NCBI GenBank assembly: GCA_013398295.1
Contig: VZSF01003495.1
Coordinates: 17,204 to 81,203 of the forward strand
Reading direction: 5' to 3'
DNA length: 64,000 bases
Source: Chionis minor
Lineage: Eukaryota > Chordata > Aves > Charadriiformes > Chionididae
A model generated the notes under the pieces. It had not been told where the DNA came from. It did not search any database and saw only the letters and a list, made by a program, of their open reading frames with translations. The translations under genes were made by a program, and so were the position numbers. How positions within the stretch are numbered: the stretch's first letter is position 1; each line of letters opens with the position of its first letter. This document shows positions 62,606-64,000 of this stretch, one piece after another.

Positions 62606-64000
62606 CAGCCTGTCCCACCTCCTTGAGAGCCAGGGATGACACCCTTGCCTTGGCACTGCGTACATTGGATGCGACTGCATGGGCACGGAACGCTGCGGTG
62701 CAGATTGCCTTGGGCTTGCGCAGGAGTAAATCCATGACAGTACAAGGCAGGGGATGCAGCAGGACTGCAGGGTCTGTGCTGCCAGAGGAGAATTCTGTCT
62801 TTTATCTTCTATGTGAGAATTTAATGGGGGGGTCGGCAGGAAACATCTTAGTAATGGAGACTCCAATTAACATCTGTATATTAGCATCTATTAACAGAAC
62901 ATCTAATCCAACCATTGATGTCTGGTATCTCTTCAGTATGAAGGTGAACGCTTGTTTACATCTCAAATGGGCTGATAAAACACAGTTACGAGGTCATACT
63001 TCTCTTGAAGAATGCTTCATAAATTTATAAAAGAGGGAGATCTTTAGTGGAAGATTTTTTTGTTTTGTTTTCTTGTGCTAATCTTCTTCCTGAAGTGCAT
63101 TTATGTGATGCACTTCACATTCTCCCTTGCATTTTGCCTTGACTACACCTTCAAAAAGGTATTTTTGACACTGACCAAGCTACACTAAACTTGTTTTTGC
63201 AGCCACATGGAGGGGGAAGGCTTAGATTTGCTGCCTCTTCTGTAGCGTAAGGATTGTGCCCTCTTCTGGGGACATGGTGTGTGAAGCTGATTTGCGTGTT
63301 AGTTGGCCACATCATCTTCCCGCTCTGTCCACTTCGATTCTGTTGCAGATTTGGGGCACTATGGATGAAGTATTAGGGTAAAGGGCTGTGGCTTCCAGCA
63401 TGGAGAGCCAGCGCAATTCGAAGTTGACTTGTACAGTGGTTATTTTTAGGCTGGAAGTTCACACCACCCTTGACAAAATCAGTGATTTTCCAGAAAATGA
63501 GGTACCTGCCCCACTGGAAGGAAGAGAAGAGAGTTCATTTGGCAGCAGCTGCTGGCATGAGAGCTGGGGAAAAGAAAGCTTTGTCGCAGGAGCTGGTGTC
63601 TTTTTCCTGGTTTTCCCCTTCCTACTCCTAGTACCCGGCTTTGCAGCTGCATGACAGAGGTAACCCGCGCTCTCATTAAATATGCAAGTTTCCAGAAAGC
63701 TTTGTTATAGTTGGAGGTGAATGCATAAGAAGTACAGCTGCAGAATGATTTAATGATGGCTCAGTAACTCCTAGGATATCAGGTTAAGTGAAGCTCATGA
63801 ATAAACATAAGTAGGGAAAAAAAACCCCACCCAGATTTGCTTTTTTCTTCTGTAATTTTCTACTTCAGGTATCTCTCCATCCACCACCCAAGCTCTCGTA
63901 CATCCCATGGCTAGTGAATTAACGCTGCCTGATATATGATTCACGTTGTTTTATTTAGTCTAGGTTTAGCTCTGCAGGGTGATGTGGCTTCCTTTGGGAG
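62606..64000 (+). other. FGD3 intron, last part
   Basis: No further exon recognised. A CTACTTCAG acceptor-like site at 63861-63869 is followed by a frame that stops within about 20 codons and has no DH resemblance. The gene continues beyond the window. Confidence 0.65.

Noticed and set aside
63861..63960. Acceptor-like CTACTTCAG that might open the first DH-domain exon
   Set aside because: All frames after it stop quickly and show no DH-domain resemblance.

Overview
The window is a piece of a vertebrate, almost certainly avian, nuclear genome. Three things support this: eight interspersed CR1 (chicken repeat 1) non-LTR retrotransposon fragments with the usual 3' ATTCTATG tails, long introns with little coding sequence and ordinary splice sites, and a recognisable vertebrate gene at the right-hand end. 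There is no operon structure, and I recognise no tRNA, rRNA or CRISPR array.

The one gene I can name is FGD3 (FYVE, RhoGEF and PH domain-containing protein 3, a Cdc42-type guanine-nucleotide exchange factor), on the + strand. Three consecutive 5' coding exons can be read in matching phase: 52998-53168, 58754-58922 and 60046-60643. The last carries the DSGIDS phosphodegron neighbourhood typical of FGD3, and the middle one carries a proline-rich segment like that of the paralogue FGD1. The exons for the DH, PH, FYVE and second PH domains lie beyond position 64000. Human FGD3 maps to 9q22, a region corresponding to the avian Z chromosome, so a Z origin is likely (inference).

Layout: 1-16110 holds simple repeats and one possible orphan terminal exon (2397-2486). 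16111-17165 is a CR1 on the - strand. 17166-35682 is non-coding, with a possible 5' coding exon at 33070-33094. 35683-37241 is the longest CR1 (- strand) and keeps part of its reverse transcriptase. 38659-39041, 39077-39185 and 44276-44488 are + strand CR1 tails. 47390-47649 is a CpG-richer patch with a second candidate first exon. 47760-48032 and 50391-50915 are two similar - strand CR1 copies. 52998-60643 holds the FGD3 exons. 60644-64000 is an intron with a further - strand CR1 (62096-62605).

Most interesting points: (1) the bird gene appears to splice an FGD1-like proline-rich N terminus onto the exon in which mammalian FGD3 starts translation, so the mammalian start Met is internal here (60095); (2) the intron between the first two firm exons uses a GC-AG donor; (3) the true first exon is unresolved, with two phase-compatible candidates. 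All comparisons with human proteins are from memory of those families; no database search was run.
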